From assembly GCA_026261815.1 (NCBI GenBank), contig JAMPIT010000059.1:18586001-18650000 (forward strand): a stretch of DNA of 64,000 nucleotides, written 5' to 3'. Source of the stretch: Monarcha castaneiventris obscurior (lineage: Eukaryota > Chordata > Aves > Passeriformes > Monarchidae). A model generated the notes under the pieces. It worked only from the letters and a program-made list of their open reading frames with translations. It ran no database searches and was not told where the DNA came from. Each line of letters opens with the position of its first letter. Position 1 is the first letter of the stretch. Shown in pieces: positions 25,661-39,744 of this stretch. The position numbers and the translations under genes are program-made.

Positions 25661-28600
25661 AGTCAGAGTGATATTTTGTAAATGGCTTCAGATTTTGTGG
25701 CTTTAAGAGCAGCGAATTCTCATTGCTATTGTATCTTGCTGAGCCATGTACATATAGCTAATAAAAAATCCACAATGCAAAGGGTATCTTTCTGCACAAA
25801 TGTTCTTAGACATCTAAAGTTTGCCCTCAGCATGTCAAAGTGCAATGGTGTCTTTTCTGAGTTACAGGAAAATCTGTGCAAGTGAGAGGCGCCTCTGTGA
25901 GGAAGATATCATGTGGCATTCAAATTATGGGAGGGGATGAGAAGCAAAACCATATATTTTCTTTAATTTCAGTTCAGTTGCTTAAAGCAATAAATTGTGT
26001 AGTTCCTGCAAGTTAAATAAAGCACTATTACCCTCCTCTGGCAGTAAATTAAATTAATAGTGCTTACCATTCAGGCCTAAGTGAAATTACTATCCATGTT
26101 TTAACAGAAATCCATCAAAACCAGAACTATGAACTGGACGAAAAATATATTAAAATCTTTGACATATATAAAAATTATTTTTGCTTCTGAAGAAATGCTT
26201 AGAGTTACTGAGACACAGTCATACAAAGAACGTGGGAAAAGGAAAATGTTATTGCTATGCTAAACTTTATGTATTTTGTATTTGGCAGAGCTACTGATCA
26301 GTTTCTGATCTGTCTTAGGTAGAGAAGGGAAAAGGAAGGAAGAAAGTACAGGCACAGAGTATTTGCTCCCCTGCATATCTCGGTCAAGTTCTTGCTGCCG
26401 AGGCTCCCAAGTGTTTTGAAAGATGTTATAGCACCATTAATTTCACTAATCACACAAAAGATAAATGGGTCAGATACAGGTGGCCCACAGGCCCTGGCCA
26501 GCTGTCCATGGCTAGCGCTGGGGATAACATGCTTCAGGTCTTGTTCAGTTTATACTTCCACTACACATATGGGAAGACATCCTATTCATCTTCCTTCCTT
26601 CCAGACATAGTCCCTCCAGGATCAGTTAACAGGGCTTGGACTCCATCTTTCCTCAGCAGTAAAATTACAGTGTAAGAGTATGGCCAGATTGCTACAACTG
26701 CAAGACAAATTAACACTGATCAGAGTTACATTAACACATAAATGACTAGACAATTTTGTGTACTGACATCTGAAACCTAGATATGAGAGAAAGTAAGAAT
26801 GCAGTTCACAGTGTTAAAGGACACGTTGCATTTCTTATCTGAGTGAAGATTTTGGAGTTCAGATCTTTTTCTTATTTGGAGTTGTATATGAATGGAAGTG
26901 CACTACTGTGGATGTTTTTTGTTGGAAGTCTTTTCTGCAAATTCTGTAATAAATTAGCAAATGGTCAATGTACCCATTACAGGTTTGTGTTTTGAATGCT
27001 TCAAAATTACTTTCTTTTCTGATCAGTGTCTCTAATTCAGACAAGTATACTTTTAATAAGACAGGTCTCAGTGTCAAAGTTTTTCATGTAAAGGAAATTA
27101 TAGTCTTTTTTATACAACTAGAAAATAAATTCCCAGTGTTACCTACAGTTAGCAAACTGGCATGGCTCTCCTACCTCCATTCAGCTTCAGTTTTGCATGA
27201 AGCTAGTGCAAACCTAACTGTTTCAGGCAATCACCTCTATCGAACTTGGAAAAATTAAGTAAATGACTCTGAAATCTTCAGGAGTGACAGATGAGACTGG
27301 CTAAGATAAGACTAAGTGACAGACACGCTGAAGAAACCAGTTTAAGAAAAGCTAAGTACAAGTCTCAGAACTTAGCAGTAACTGCATTTTATATAAGTAG
27401 ATTATTAAATACAAATCACTTCTCAGGAGGTTTCTTTTAGAAATAAATACTGATGCTGACTCTAACAAAGAGCTTAAAAGATTAACAAATATATCTGGTT
27501 CTGTATTAAGGAGATTGCAATTTAAATGTAATTCTTTGTAGACTTCAGCTTGTTAATATGGACTTAATACAATTTAGCATTGAATAATCATGCTTTAATG
27601 CAAAAAGCTAAAAATGTGTTTCATATTAAATTATATTTAATGAGATGACTATGTCCTGTCAAATCCTGAAATTGGTGGATCACATGCCCAAGCAAATGCA
27701 TAATGTGGCAAGGAAAACTTTCCAGTGTGAGGTCAACAATAGTTAGGGGTGCCTTTTGATGCAAGAGAGAAAGATCAGCATAGCATTTGCTACATCTGCT
27801 TAGCATACAATTAACCAGAATAAAAATTAATCAGAGTAAAGCTGCAACTTTCTTCTTTGGTTTTGTTATGAAATGGAAAATTTATCATGATCCCAGGTTT
27901 CAGAGATTTTGCTTTTTTTCAAGCATTTCTGTCATGACAAACTGTTCCATATTAAAAAAAAAAAGGGTTGCTTGCACTTGAAATTAAAGGAGTGTAAAGT
28001 ATGCTGAACATGTACACCTTAAGTAATGAAACATGAAAGGGCTGGCTGATAACAGAACTTAAATTTTATTTTCAATTACTGCCTTTTAATCCCTTTGTCC
28101 CACGTACATTGATTTTGAATGGAATAATTCGTTTATGTGCAAAATACATCAATCAGTCATCTTGTCTATGTGGCTGCTTTGAACTTATATACAGGTGAAA
28201 AATATTTCCCAGTCAAGACAACTTTTAATTAGAACATATTTCTTAATGTCTTTATGTCAGATTTGTCACATTAAAACACAAAGGGTGATTATTAGCCTAC
28301 TCTTCACATAGAGTGTTCTGCTTTTATTTAGTGTGATTGTCTTCAAACTTCTCTTTATTCTTCTTCTATATTTTTTTAACAAGTTCTTGCTTTTTAGCTT
28401 GGATTTTAAGATGAACATTGCCAGTTTACGTGAAAAGGAAATACTACTTCTTATTCTTTTCAACGAAATCTCAAGACTATAATTCAGACCTCTGATTCCT
28501 CTACAGTATATGGAAAACTTCAACCTGCCCTAAAGTGGAATTATGGTGTCACCATTGCTGTCAAAACCACTCGATTGAATATTTAAAAAAAATTAAAAAT

Positions 28601-31600
28601 AATGCAAAAAATTTCTACTGTAACATTTAACTTGTCCCAAAATAATCTGCAGAGTTTTTAAAATAGTATAAAATTCAAATTCATTTCCAGTATTGACAAA
28701 GTACATTACACGCAATTGTTTTTTGTTTTGTTTTGTTTTGCCTTGCATTTCTTTGTATTCTGGCGTGCTAGTCTGTTTTGCTACTAGATTTTAAAATATG
28801 ATGTTAAGGGATTCTTCAGAAACCGCATTAAAACCCAATCGCATTCTCTGCTTCTTTGCTATGTAAAACAAAGCCTAAACATCTCTGTCTCTCTAGTGAT
28901 CAAGAGCAATATGTTTATTGCAGATCACATGTGTGCAAGCAGCTTCCCTTTTGGTTAATAGACCTACTCATTTATTAGTTCACATGGTCAGTATTTATGG
29001 CTCAAGGATTTGTCATGATTAGCAAGCAGTACTTTCTAGTTTTATTACCATTTATGAATGAATTTGTGCTATTCGTTCACCATAAGATATTCTGTAGAAT
29101 AAAAACATACTTACATTTATAATTCCAGAATGTTGATGGTACATGGCAATTCTGCTTCACATATTGACCATGATGGTTACTATCAATTCTACAGTTGATT
29201 GTAATATTCATATTGTTTTCAGATAATTTAAATTATTTCCTTGTTTACTTTACATCATCCAAATAAATTAGGGAGCATTCCAAGTAGACCAATTATGAAG
29301 TGATAGTTTATTGTAGAAGTAGATGACGAGATCAAACGCAAGTATTTCTTTAAGTCAAAAATTTTAAAAAGAAAACACAAAATACTTTGAATTATTTTTT
29401 AAAGCCCTAGATATATATCAGCAGGACTTTGCTTTATATACAGTGTTGCATATACAGTGGGAATAGGTGGCAAAAGAGAAACTTCATGTTGTCATTCTGC
29501 CTTGCTTAAGAGCTGTAACTACTCATGCTCATGTTAACACATGGATAAGATACGTTTATTCTCCAATCTGTAGTCACTTGAAAGTTATCTATATTTCAAA
29601 AAATATTTCATCATTTACAGAATAAGTAGCATACTTAAGTCTTTAGGAATAATTTGCATTCTAATTATTTCACTTTTTTTATTCTTCCTTTGTTTTCTTA
29701 ATTTCCATTGGACGCAGTGGTATTGTACAATGTACCCAACATCAACTAAGGCAGCACCATTTATCTCACTGTTGAAACAACCTCTTTTCCTCTCTTGGTC
29801 TCTCTTGAGCTTCTGGAGTCCTGTGTTTAAAACACAACCTTTGTGAAACGTGCACATTCTGTGTCATGCAGGCTGTGCAGTTTTCATGCTACAGCACCAA
29901 GACATAATTCCTAGTGAATGAACAGGGGTAGAGCAGAAGGATTATTTAAAACTTTTAAGACTGTAGGTAGCATCACTTTTTTCTACCACCATTATTTGCC
30001 CTAAATGTCAACAAAAACTTGGGAAATGAGAAATTGAGTAAAATTCAAGCATTAATCGAACAATAAAATGACAAAATGTGAAGAACACTAAGGGACTAGT
30101 ATTAGTTGAAAATGTGGGGTTATCTTCTCCTCAATTTGTACAAGATTCAAAATTAGGACCTTACCAAGCTGGAAATTCTGCAAAAGGCCCAAATCAGGAA
30201 GATGGTGCTTGACAGAACAGACTAAAATTGCTATGGAATTCTCAGTGCACTCCTAAAATGTGATTTTGCATACACCAGCATAGAGGAAACCCAACATCTG
30301 CTTTTGTGACAGGTTACATCAAAATAGAATTAAAACAAATTTAAAAAAAATCCAGTTTTTAAGTCATTAAATGTCAGTGGACTGGATATCTTCTTTGCAA
30401 AGTTATTTGATGTTGCCTCTATTTTTTTTCCATTGAAAAAAAACCAGTACTAACTTCCAGATAAATTATGTCTAAGAATTGTAATTTATTGATTTTTCCC
30501 CTTTGGTAATGTTTTTTTCTGTCACAGAAGTTTAAACCAACATACTTTTTTTGCCAATGCCTGGTAAAAGCACCTACCAGTATTTACAATAGAATATTCA
30601 CAATAGAAGAGAAAACTGTGGTTTAATTTTCTGACTCGTGTCAAATTTGAAGGTATGTTTAAAATAACAGTTAAATAAAACAAATACGCACTGGCTTTTT
30701 TCCCTTATTTTAAGCCATCCTAGCAAGAGTTATACAGAAAAATGTGTCCCATCTTTACACTTGGATCGGATACTAACAAACGAACTTCAGACAACTAAAT
30801 CTTCTCAGGGTAAGTTCTCGGGTTATGTTAAATCTACTTCAAATATTATGAAAATAATAATCTGTTCCTCAGTAAATACCAATCAATCTGGCTAGAACCT
30901 AAAGCATAATGTGGTACTGAGAACAAACTATTTTGTAGTTGTTCTATTTCCTTTCCACCATTTGCATTTACGTCTAGTACCACAGAGATGGCGTAATTAA
31001 CTTATGCTCACACAGTGGTATTACCTTTGGTTATCCTCAAAGAACACTAAAAGACTATGTCCCTGTAGTGTTTCTCCACCTGCACTGTGAGCTCTAAAAG
31101 AGGCCTGTTTTATGAGAATATCGTGGTTTCTGAAAAACTGCAGAGGAAATTAGAAACAAAATACACAGGGAAGGGCATAAAGGGCAATGTGATTTTTAAT
31201 TTTGTAAGCTGCTTTCTTCCAGTTTCATGTAAAAACAAGATGCCAGATAAAGTTACTAGTAGCAAATATGACATGAGAAACCCAAATTGAAAAGTAATTT
31301 AAACCTGAAGTAAATTGTCCCAGTGGAATAAGCAGTACTTTGGTTTAGACCTCAAAAAAACCCTCAGCATCTAAAGGGTATTCTCAGGCTGTTAAGAGTA
31401 ATAAGTGTCTGCAGTCACCTTCATGTTAAGCTTGCTGTGACTTTCCTTGGCAAAATGTTGAAAGAAACCTAAAAGAAAAAATTTAGTCTGTTGATATTCT
31501 TTATTTCTTTGGGAGAAATGTGTCAAGTGCTATGAACAAAATGACAATATTTAACTTATTAATAAAGGTACTATCGGTAGTTCTGGAATTTTGTTTTTTT

Positions 31601-32017
31601 TCTTCCATGGCACTAAACTGGTCAATCAGTGGTACTAATTGCACAGTATAAAGTTTACCAAGGACATTAGGCTGCTCTTTGCAGGAGTTATTGCTGAGGT
31701 TCGTCTGCAGTAAAAGACGTGGAGTAGACTCAAGAAAAGTGCAGTGCTTACTAATGACTTCTGAGTAATTACAGATATGGTTATAATGGCAAAGGTAAAA
31801 TACTGGAAAAACATGGCATCCACAGAGATTTTTGAAATCAGAAAGATTTGTTATTTCCTTCCTATATTGGTTTAATTTAATCTCCTTTATAAACCAGATT
31901 AATCTTCCAGTGATAGTGATAAAAAATATGCCAAGCAAATTAGTGATAAATCATTGTGTAAAATACACAAACCTGTTAAATAATAGTTAAGTATATGTGG
32001 AGAATGGTGGCCTCTGA
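25661..32017. other. Long non-coding stretch
   Basis: AT-rich DNA with no supported gene or transposon. It contains a short (TTTTG)n tract at about 28718-28741 and several A or T runs. Confidence 0.5.
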
Positions 32018-32132
32018 GAAGGAAGGAAGGAAGGAAGGAAGGAAGGAAGGAAGGAAGGAAGGAAGGAAGGAAGGAAGGAAGGAAGGAAGGAAGGAAGGAA
32101 GGAAGGAAGGAAGGAAGGAAGGAAGGAAGGAA
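32018..32132 (+). repeat. (GGAA)n tetranucleotide microsatellite
   Basis: About 115 bases of uninterrupted GAAG/GGAA units, roughly 28 copies with no substitution visible. All-purine on this strand. The three overlapping open frames through it are products of the repeat. Confidence 0.97.
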
Positions 32133-32944
32133 TTCCAAATAAATTTTGGCATTCACTGTTTAGAGGAGAACCAGCCTTGGATTTGATTACAAAACAACTC
32201 CTGAAAAGTAAAATCAGTTGCTTTTGCCATCTTTGAATAGCCAATGGCAGAGGGCCAAACCATGAAAGACTTTAGACAAACCTTACTGTAAAATATCAAC
32301 ATTTGTTTCATTACTACTCTACCTTTTTTGTCTTGTGTCTTTAGAGCATTGTTAGAGTTTTGCCTTTTCTACCACTTATCTTGTAATGGGAAAGTATTGT
32401 ATAATACATAAAAAATATTTAAATACAATACATATAATATTCCAAAAAAAATCCCCATTACAACGTAATTCAAACCGAAATGGAATGATCATGTTTCGTG
32501 TAGGGATGCTAGGCTTGGGGGGGTTCACAACAGAGAAAATCACCTGGATTCTTTGAATTTTCTACCTCTTGCAGCTATTTCCTAGCTCTTGCAGTAATTA
32601 GTGAAATGCTCTGTGGTGCAGCTGAGTAAATCCTCTTGTCTCAAATTAGTCAATGAGATCAGCTCAGCAGAAACTGGCTAGAGGCTTCTTTGATCAGCCA
32701 GGGAATTGCTGACTGAGTGCACATGAGCATGATATCTACCAATAACACAAATGCAGGACAAATGTAAATTTTATATTTATGTAATATGTCTAACTTAAAT
32801 TCTTTAGATCTTACCACAACCAGATGTGAGTTTTGCAGTGTTTAAAAAACCCCCATAGGTTTGTGTTTCTTAGGAATGTTTGCTCTCTGAAACAAAAAAT
32901 TTTCATTTATACAAAATAAAGATAAACTTTTAGCAGATTCATCA
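32133..32944. other. Non-coding background
   Basis: No gene or repeat that I recognise. Confidence 0.5.
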
Positions 32945-33440
32945 TTAGGACAAGTTAGAGAGATGGGTGATCACCAATTGTTTGAAATTTAATAAGTGCA
33001 AGTCCTGGATTCTTCCTCAGGGCAGGGCAAGCCTGGGTACGTGTATAGACTAGGGAATGAGATGCTGCAGAGCAGTGATGCAGAAAGAGACCTGGGGGTC
33101 CTGATCAATCTCAAGCTGAACGTGAGTCAGCAGTGCCCTGGCAGCCAGGAGGGCCAACCCTGTCCTGGGGTGCATCAGGCACAGCATCGACAGCCAGGCA
33201 AGGGAGGGGATTGTCCTGCTCTGCTCTGCACTGGGGTGGCCTCACCTTGAATATTGTGTGGTTTTGGGTACCACAACATAAAAAAAGACATTAAACTGTT
33301 AGAAAGCATCCAATGGAGGGCCATGACAAATGGAGGGGAAGCCATATGAGGAGCAGCTGAGGTCACTTGGTCAGTTCAGCCTGGAGGAGACTGAGGGGAG
33401 ACCTCATTGTGGTCCATCTTTAGCTCTTCCTAGTGGAGGA
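32945..33440 (+). mobile_element. CR1 LINE fragment
   Basis: Sense CR1 from just after the RT domain (AACAAGTGCAAGTCCTGG-like block) through the conserved DAERDLGVLI region (readable in the frame at 32996-33250) to GGGGAGACCTCATTGTGG. Both the 5' end and the last part of the 3' end are missing. Low divergence in the middle indicates a younger copy than the one at 5495. Confidence 0.9.
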
Positions 33441-35789
33441 GTTTTTCGCTATTGGAAGTTTCAACTTTTCTTGCTCCTGTTATTTGGCTGCATATGAAAA
33501 GACTACATGAGGTTCTTGTTAAGAAATGGGGTTTTGGGGCCTTTGTGTCAGCAGTGATTTTTGCTATAATGTCAAAATCCTTGTGAAAATAACTACTTTT
33601 GAGAGGAAGAAAATATGAATCACTGAAAGATTTTACAGACCTTCCCAACAATTTTCCTTAAAATATTGTCACAGCTGTCCATCACAAATGTGCATACGCT
33701 AACAACTTTTTTTTTCATTTCTCTGGTGGAAAAAAATAGAGTTCTTCAAACATCACTGTGTCAGAGACAACATTTTCTTTTGCTCTTTTTGAAAGGACAG
33801 AAATACTGAACTACCTTCAAAGAAAGCATCATTTTCACCAGAAGAGAAATAAAAGTTGTACCAGTCCCATAGTGCATTCTCTTCTAGTCCTCTCACACAG
33901 ATGAGTCATGTTCTCATTGTCAGCATGCTTAAAGAATCCTCACTTACACCTCCACAAATCTCTTAATGGACTCTCTTCATAAACTTTATATTGGATAAGG
34001 TAATCTAATGAGTCTTTTCATAAAAACAGGCATCCAGACATTTTAAAGATATTCTCGTCAACTCCAGTGGGAAAAGTTTCTATTTAAAAATGGGACTACA
34101 GAGTCAAAATTACTCTCCAGATCTAGCCCATAGGGAAATGACAGAATGAACAGCATATTCAGCGCACTTTTCCACTGTTTCTCTCTCTTTCCTCCACTTC
34201 CTCAGTCACAAATGAGCACCTTTTTCATGGCTTTTAGAAGCTATGGAGTATTCCATCATATATCAGGATAAGTTACATGAAAGCTGTAGCAGTCAGCTTC
34301 TAGTAAGAAGTCTGAAAAGTTTCTGGAGAAATAATTAATGAAGGCAGAAAGAAAGCTAAGAATGGGGAGTCAGAACTACTTGTAGCTAATCTATTACTTG
34401 AAATTGTCAGCAGCAGCAAAAGTGTTATCTACTGTTTGCAGCAGGATTGTGGATATGTGTTATGCCTGGATTCCTACTTTACTTACCCTAGGGCTCCTCT
34501 CAAGGTTTGGGAACCATTTGGCTTTATTAGTGTGATTAAATCAATGTGCTTTAAAGGATTTAGATCTTTAATTTCTGGCCACCATAGTGAAAATTGGTCC
34601 TATGCTCTCAGAAGACTAGACAAAACTGAATTTTGCAGTCAGACGAAGAAAAGCATATGAAAGAAATATGAATTATGGGAGGAGAATGACAACTGACAAA
34701 TTGACAAATCTTTCTCCTTTCTGCCCTCCGAAGGGACAAGGCTTTCATTTTCCCTGGAAGAGGTATTCATTAGGGCTATACCAACAATAGTCTGCAGGAC
34801 TGAGATTCAAAACCCATTGTATTCACACCAATTCCAAGGAGATGTTGCTATGCTCAATGTGCTAGTAGCATGTTGCTATTCTGGGGAGATCCAAACCTCT
34901 GTCAAAAAATTGGTGCAAGGCTGTTTGCAATGGCAGCAGGACTGACAGGACTAACTGTTAATGAGGGTGTTTTCTTACCCTCAGCAATCTACCTGGGACA
35001 AGTATTTGTCTATTGAAATAACGCCAACCTAGTTTCACTCAAAAGGAGCAAGACTTTTCTGCTATTCAAGCAGAACAGCTAAAATCAGTTTTAACTTTGT
35101 TAATGGATTTCCTGGAAGACAAGGAGTAAATTATTAGGTGAAATTAAGAGCATAATAATTACATCTTTCTTTTTTCTCAATTTCTTCATGAGGTAAAATG
35201 GTTTATATTTATGGGTAATCAATTCTTAAACGTATTAATTTAATTGCTATTTCAATGCCATTTTGTTGTAATTTGTGCAACCTTATTCAAAGCATTTGAA
35301 AAAAAAGTTTAAAAATCTATAGCTCAATTATAGTTCGAAAAATAATGCTGAAGACCACGTGGCATTCATTTTGAGTTTAAGACAAGTAAATTTAAGTTTT
35401 GACAGGCTGGATTGCCCATGTGCACACAACGTCTCTAAACTCATCTATTCCTGACATTCCCGGGCCCAATTTGTCTCTTTAAATATTACCGTCTGCTGAG
35501 ATTTCATAGTTTATCTTAGACATCTCCCCCAGGATACCTATGATACAGATGCAGGTCACAAGGGAGGTTCACATCATCCTGCAACAGTAGACAGAGCCAG
35601 ACAAGACACATTAGAAGAGCTGAAGTAGCACTTGCTGCCCTTGTGAGGAAATGGAGCCGAGCTCCTGATGGCAACTCAGTGCAGTGGCAGCCTCTGCAGT
35701 GACTGACAGCTGCTTGAGAAAGCTGCATGAAAGGACTGGAGATATAATGTAAAGGGGGTTTGATCAATGAAATGGTCATGAGTTTAGAA
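33441..35789. other. Non-coding background
   Basis: No supported gene. The slightly GC-richer part at 35520-35740 has no recognised identity. Confidence 0.5.
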
Positions 35790-36700
35790 TGCATTTGGGA
35801 ATGAATTGGGAAAAAAGTACTGGCTAACTAGGTGGAACACCCCCTCTGCAGGATTGTGAATGATGCCAAATTGGAAAAAAGGGTCTGGAGGGTTGGATTG
35901 CTGTGTAAAGGGGCTTAAACAGAAGACATGACAGAAATTTGATAAAGTGTTAAAATGGTAAACACTGAGTCCTGCACCATGAATATAGTAACCAAAAAAC
36001 CCCAGCACTGGCTGGACATCAAGTGAGCAGAAATCAGTTTGGTGGAAGAGAGATGAGGGTCCTGGCAGGAAACAAATTCAGTTTGAGCCACCAGTGTGCC
36101 TTTGCAGCAAAGAAGGGCAGCAGCACCTTGGGCTGTGTTAGGAGAAGTGTTGCAAGCAGGTCCAGAAAAGTGATTGATTCTTTGCCTCCCTCTGGCATTT
36201 GTGGCACTACATCTGGAGTACTGCACCCAATCTTGGTCTCATTACCACGAGAAAGACATTGCTGTGCTGGAGCAGATCCAGCAAAGGTTTACCAAGGCAA
36301 TTAGAGCACTTGACATATGACATACGAGGAGGGGCTAACAGATGAGTTTGGTCTTAACAAGAGAGGCTAAGAGGAAGGTCTCATAAATACCTTTTAACAA
36401 GCTAGTGGAAGCATACAGAGAGAACAGAGCCAGGCTCTCCTAGAATGAGAGGCACAGTTTACAACATGGGGAAGTCTGAATATATAAAAGGAAATCTATT
36501 TTCATTACGAGGGTGGTTAAGTTGGCTTCCCAGAGAGCTTTCAGAATATTCATCTGTGAATATATTCAAAATTTGACAGGATAAAGCCTTAATTTACATG
36601 GTGTAAATTGGCTCATTTTGAGCAAGAGTTTGGACAAGATGACCTCCAGAGGTTTCTTCCAACCTAAGTTATTCTGCAGTTAATGATTCTATGAAAAAAA
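35790..36700 (+). mobile_element. CR1 LINE fragment, diverged
   Basis: Sense CR1: GATTGTGAATGATGCCAAATTGG is the degraded RT DDTKLGG region. CACCTTGGGCTGTGTTAGG and GACCTCCAGAGGTTTCTTCC follow, ending in TTAATGATTCTATGA at about 36695. Numerous indels; no usable reading frame. Confidence 0.85.
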
Positions 36701-39700
36701 AAAAACCAAAGAAAAAATGTGAAATGTATAGTAATGTCATAAAATCAAAACTTTTATGTTAGTCTATGGAAAAGGAATAAGTGGTTTCCAAACTGTTAAA
36801 ACTGGAATATTCTAATGGTACTGAGAGTTTGAGACTAACAGTTGAGAATTTTTTCTGAATGTACCTTTATTTTTTTTAAATTTTTTTAATTTTAAATGTT
36901 CTTGACTGATTGTCTTCAGAAATACAAAAGGCTACAGACCTTGCAAAAAGAGAGTAGGTACACTTTTACAGGCAGCAAACAGAGAGAGAGTGTGTTAGAC
37001 TGTTAGCAGTCTCATTGGTTTGTTTTGTGGGACTGGTGTGTCATTGCTGTATTGCATAGGTAAATTACTGTGTATGTGAGCATAAGGAATAGAATTTCAG
37101 TGTAATTTTGTTCTCCTATTCATGTAGAGAGCAGGGGTAACTTGAAATGCAAATTTAATAAAGTAAACTGTTCTCTCTGCATATCCTATTTTTATACAAA
37201 GACAACTATATTTAATGACATGCTTTTTAAAATTAGCAAGTATCTCAAAACCAAAAAAAAATTGCATTCTTCCCATCTGTGGTACTTATTTAAATCCATC
37301 AAGTAGATAGATTTGCATTCTGCAAGACAGAGAGAACAGAGAAACACTGACAAGCACAGACCATAATAGACGGGGATTACACAACTGTTAATCGAGTTGA
37401 CAAGCACATATTTAGAAAGTATCGTGAACTTTTCAAAGGAATACAGCTTCATCTTCACTATAATGCAACAGGGGAAAAGGGTTTAAGAGAAAAATACAGG
37501 AAAAACAGGCTTTAGCAGTGGCTCACCAAGAGCAGAGATCAACACATATATGAAAAAAGTACTGACTTTCTGATAAATGACATATGTTGGTAGATTCCAA
37601 GTATCTGGTCTCATTGTCACTGTTTCTTGCATAACTGAGTTGTTCTTTTGGACCTCTCCCTCTGTTCCAAGTTTAGCTGGCACACAAATATATTGGCATA
37701 AGTAAAAATACATTCATATACTCCCGTATTTCATCTCTCCAAACAATTCTGATCTCATCTTTATTATAAATTCACAAAACAAAAATATTGAAATGGGGTA
37801 ATTGAGACCATAGAAAAAAATATATTGTGTAAGTTAAGAGACTTTGGTGTTTCTGTCAGATTTAAAGAACTCTGACTTTGATATAACATTAGTTATGTAT
37901 ATAAAGACAACCATATTTGTCTTAGTTAAGTGACATTTTTAAAAATACCTCCTTAACATACATTCTTAAAATTCCCAGGACTCTTCATTTTTATGCATAT
38001 AAAATTCTTAGCATTTTAGGAAGACAAGTGGCAATAGGATTTTTTATATCTCCTTAAAGAATTTATGCAGAGTTACAAATTGCTTTTAGCTCTACAGAAC
38101 ATTAAAATTGTGTGTTTTTTCATACTTTGCAATTTCTCTTTCCATTTACTAAAAATGTCAATGCTCTTACTAAGAAACAATTTGCTAAGAATTTTACTAC
38201 ATCTTGTAAAGAATTTTGCAGCCCTATATTAGGACACTTTCATCCCTGTTTTAAATAGATTATGTATCTCCTCACATAGGGAATTAAGACATTAAATTAG
38301 CTGAAATTTGCCATAGATCCTAAGCAAAATGAAGTACATACACAACTAGGAGACTGTTGCCTGTTAAACCATGGCAGAGAGAGAGATGATTGTTATTGTC
38401 CTCATGGAGGACTAAAATAAAGTCATGGGGCTTTTGAAATAAAATATAAACACTGAGTAAATGCAGATAAGAGTTTCAGTCGGGCAGTAGATTGCATGCT
38501 GTCAGAAGGAATGTGAAAAAGGACTTGCTTTTATCTGACTCAAACTGGAACCAAAAAAAAGTAATTTTCAATGTTACTTAGCAAAGCCTATTTTAGGAGA
38601 GGATAAAGGCAAAGCTTGAAGCCACACATTACATTTCAACAGATTTACCCCTCTGAATATAAATTGTGTTTAATGGCTTTATTTCACACGTATTCCAATT
38701 GACTTAGGGGCATGGCCTGCAAACAAAATGGCAGTACTGACTTTATAGTCTTGCCTTTCATGCTCCTCTTAGCCACTAGAACTCATTTTAATCATCTCAC
38801 CTCATTGTCCAAGAGAAATATTATCACACACAGAAAAAATTGCTGTCTAGGCTGCACATTGACGATCAGTATTCATCACACTATGCAGAATGCTAAAACC
38901 AGATTCAAGAGAAAACTTCAGCACTCCAAATTAATTTGCAATGAGTTTTCATATTCTGAGCAGAGTTATTATTGGCTCCCCTAAGTCAGAGTTTTGAAGA
39001 GGAAAAATAAATTTACCAAGTCAGACTTTCTGATTGGTTAGCTAAAGTTAGGGAACTCACTGAATATGAAGGGCCAGCTATACATGGTATAAAATTACCT
39101 AAGCATTATTTGCAAAAGGAATTTTTTTTTTTTAAATTCCTGTGGGCAATTGTGAGACTTAAAGAGGACATGACTTCTGACATGGAATTTATGCATAACA
39201 CCTATAGTATTTTATACATTGTGAAAACAGTAATTATGTTGAAAAAAGCAAAAAAAGAGAACAATTAAAATTACTGGTGCATTTAAAGAGAATTAAAATC
39301 CTGCTGCTGAACAAGATAATATTCCAAAGTTCATTTTACTGAGATAATTTAATTCACACATTGGATAACTTAAACTTAGTAAATACTATTTATTTGGGGG
39401 GAAAATGATAATTTCTCAAAAATTATATTTTCTAGTTGAAGTGGCAGCAAATTTTATTTATGAAATTATTATGCTGTTTCTGGACTATTACCCAACAACT
39501 AAATTTCTCTAACCATCTTTCCACAAAGCTATAAAGGCCTCTAGAATATACTCACAAATTAAAGAAAAAATACATTCTGTAGCCAGCAAAAAGACTGAAC
39601 TTAATATAAGCCAAAAAAAACCCAAAAAAACCCACCCCAAATGAATTTTAATTATTTTGTGAATTAAAATCTGCTTATTCAAGCATAAACAGAAAACTAT

Positions 39701-39744
39701 AGTTATATGGCCATTTTGTGCTTCCTTCCAATCTACTATTCCAA
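36701..39744. other. Non-coding background
   Basis: AT-rich, no gene or transposon that I recognise. Confidence 0.5.

Noticed and set aside
31899..32244. ORFs encoding Phe-Leu-Pro-Ser or Lys-Glu-Gly-Arg repeats
   Set aside because: Direct translations of the (GGAA)n microsatellite.
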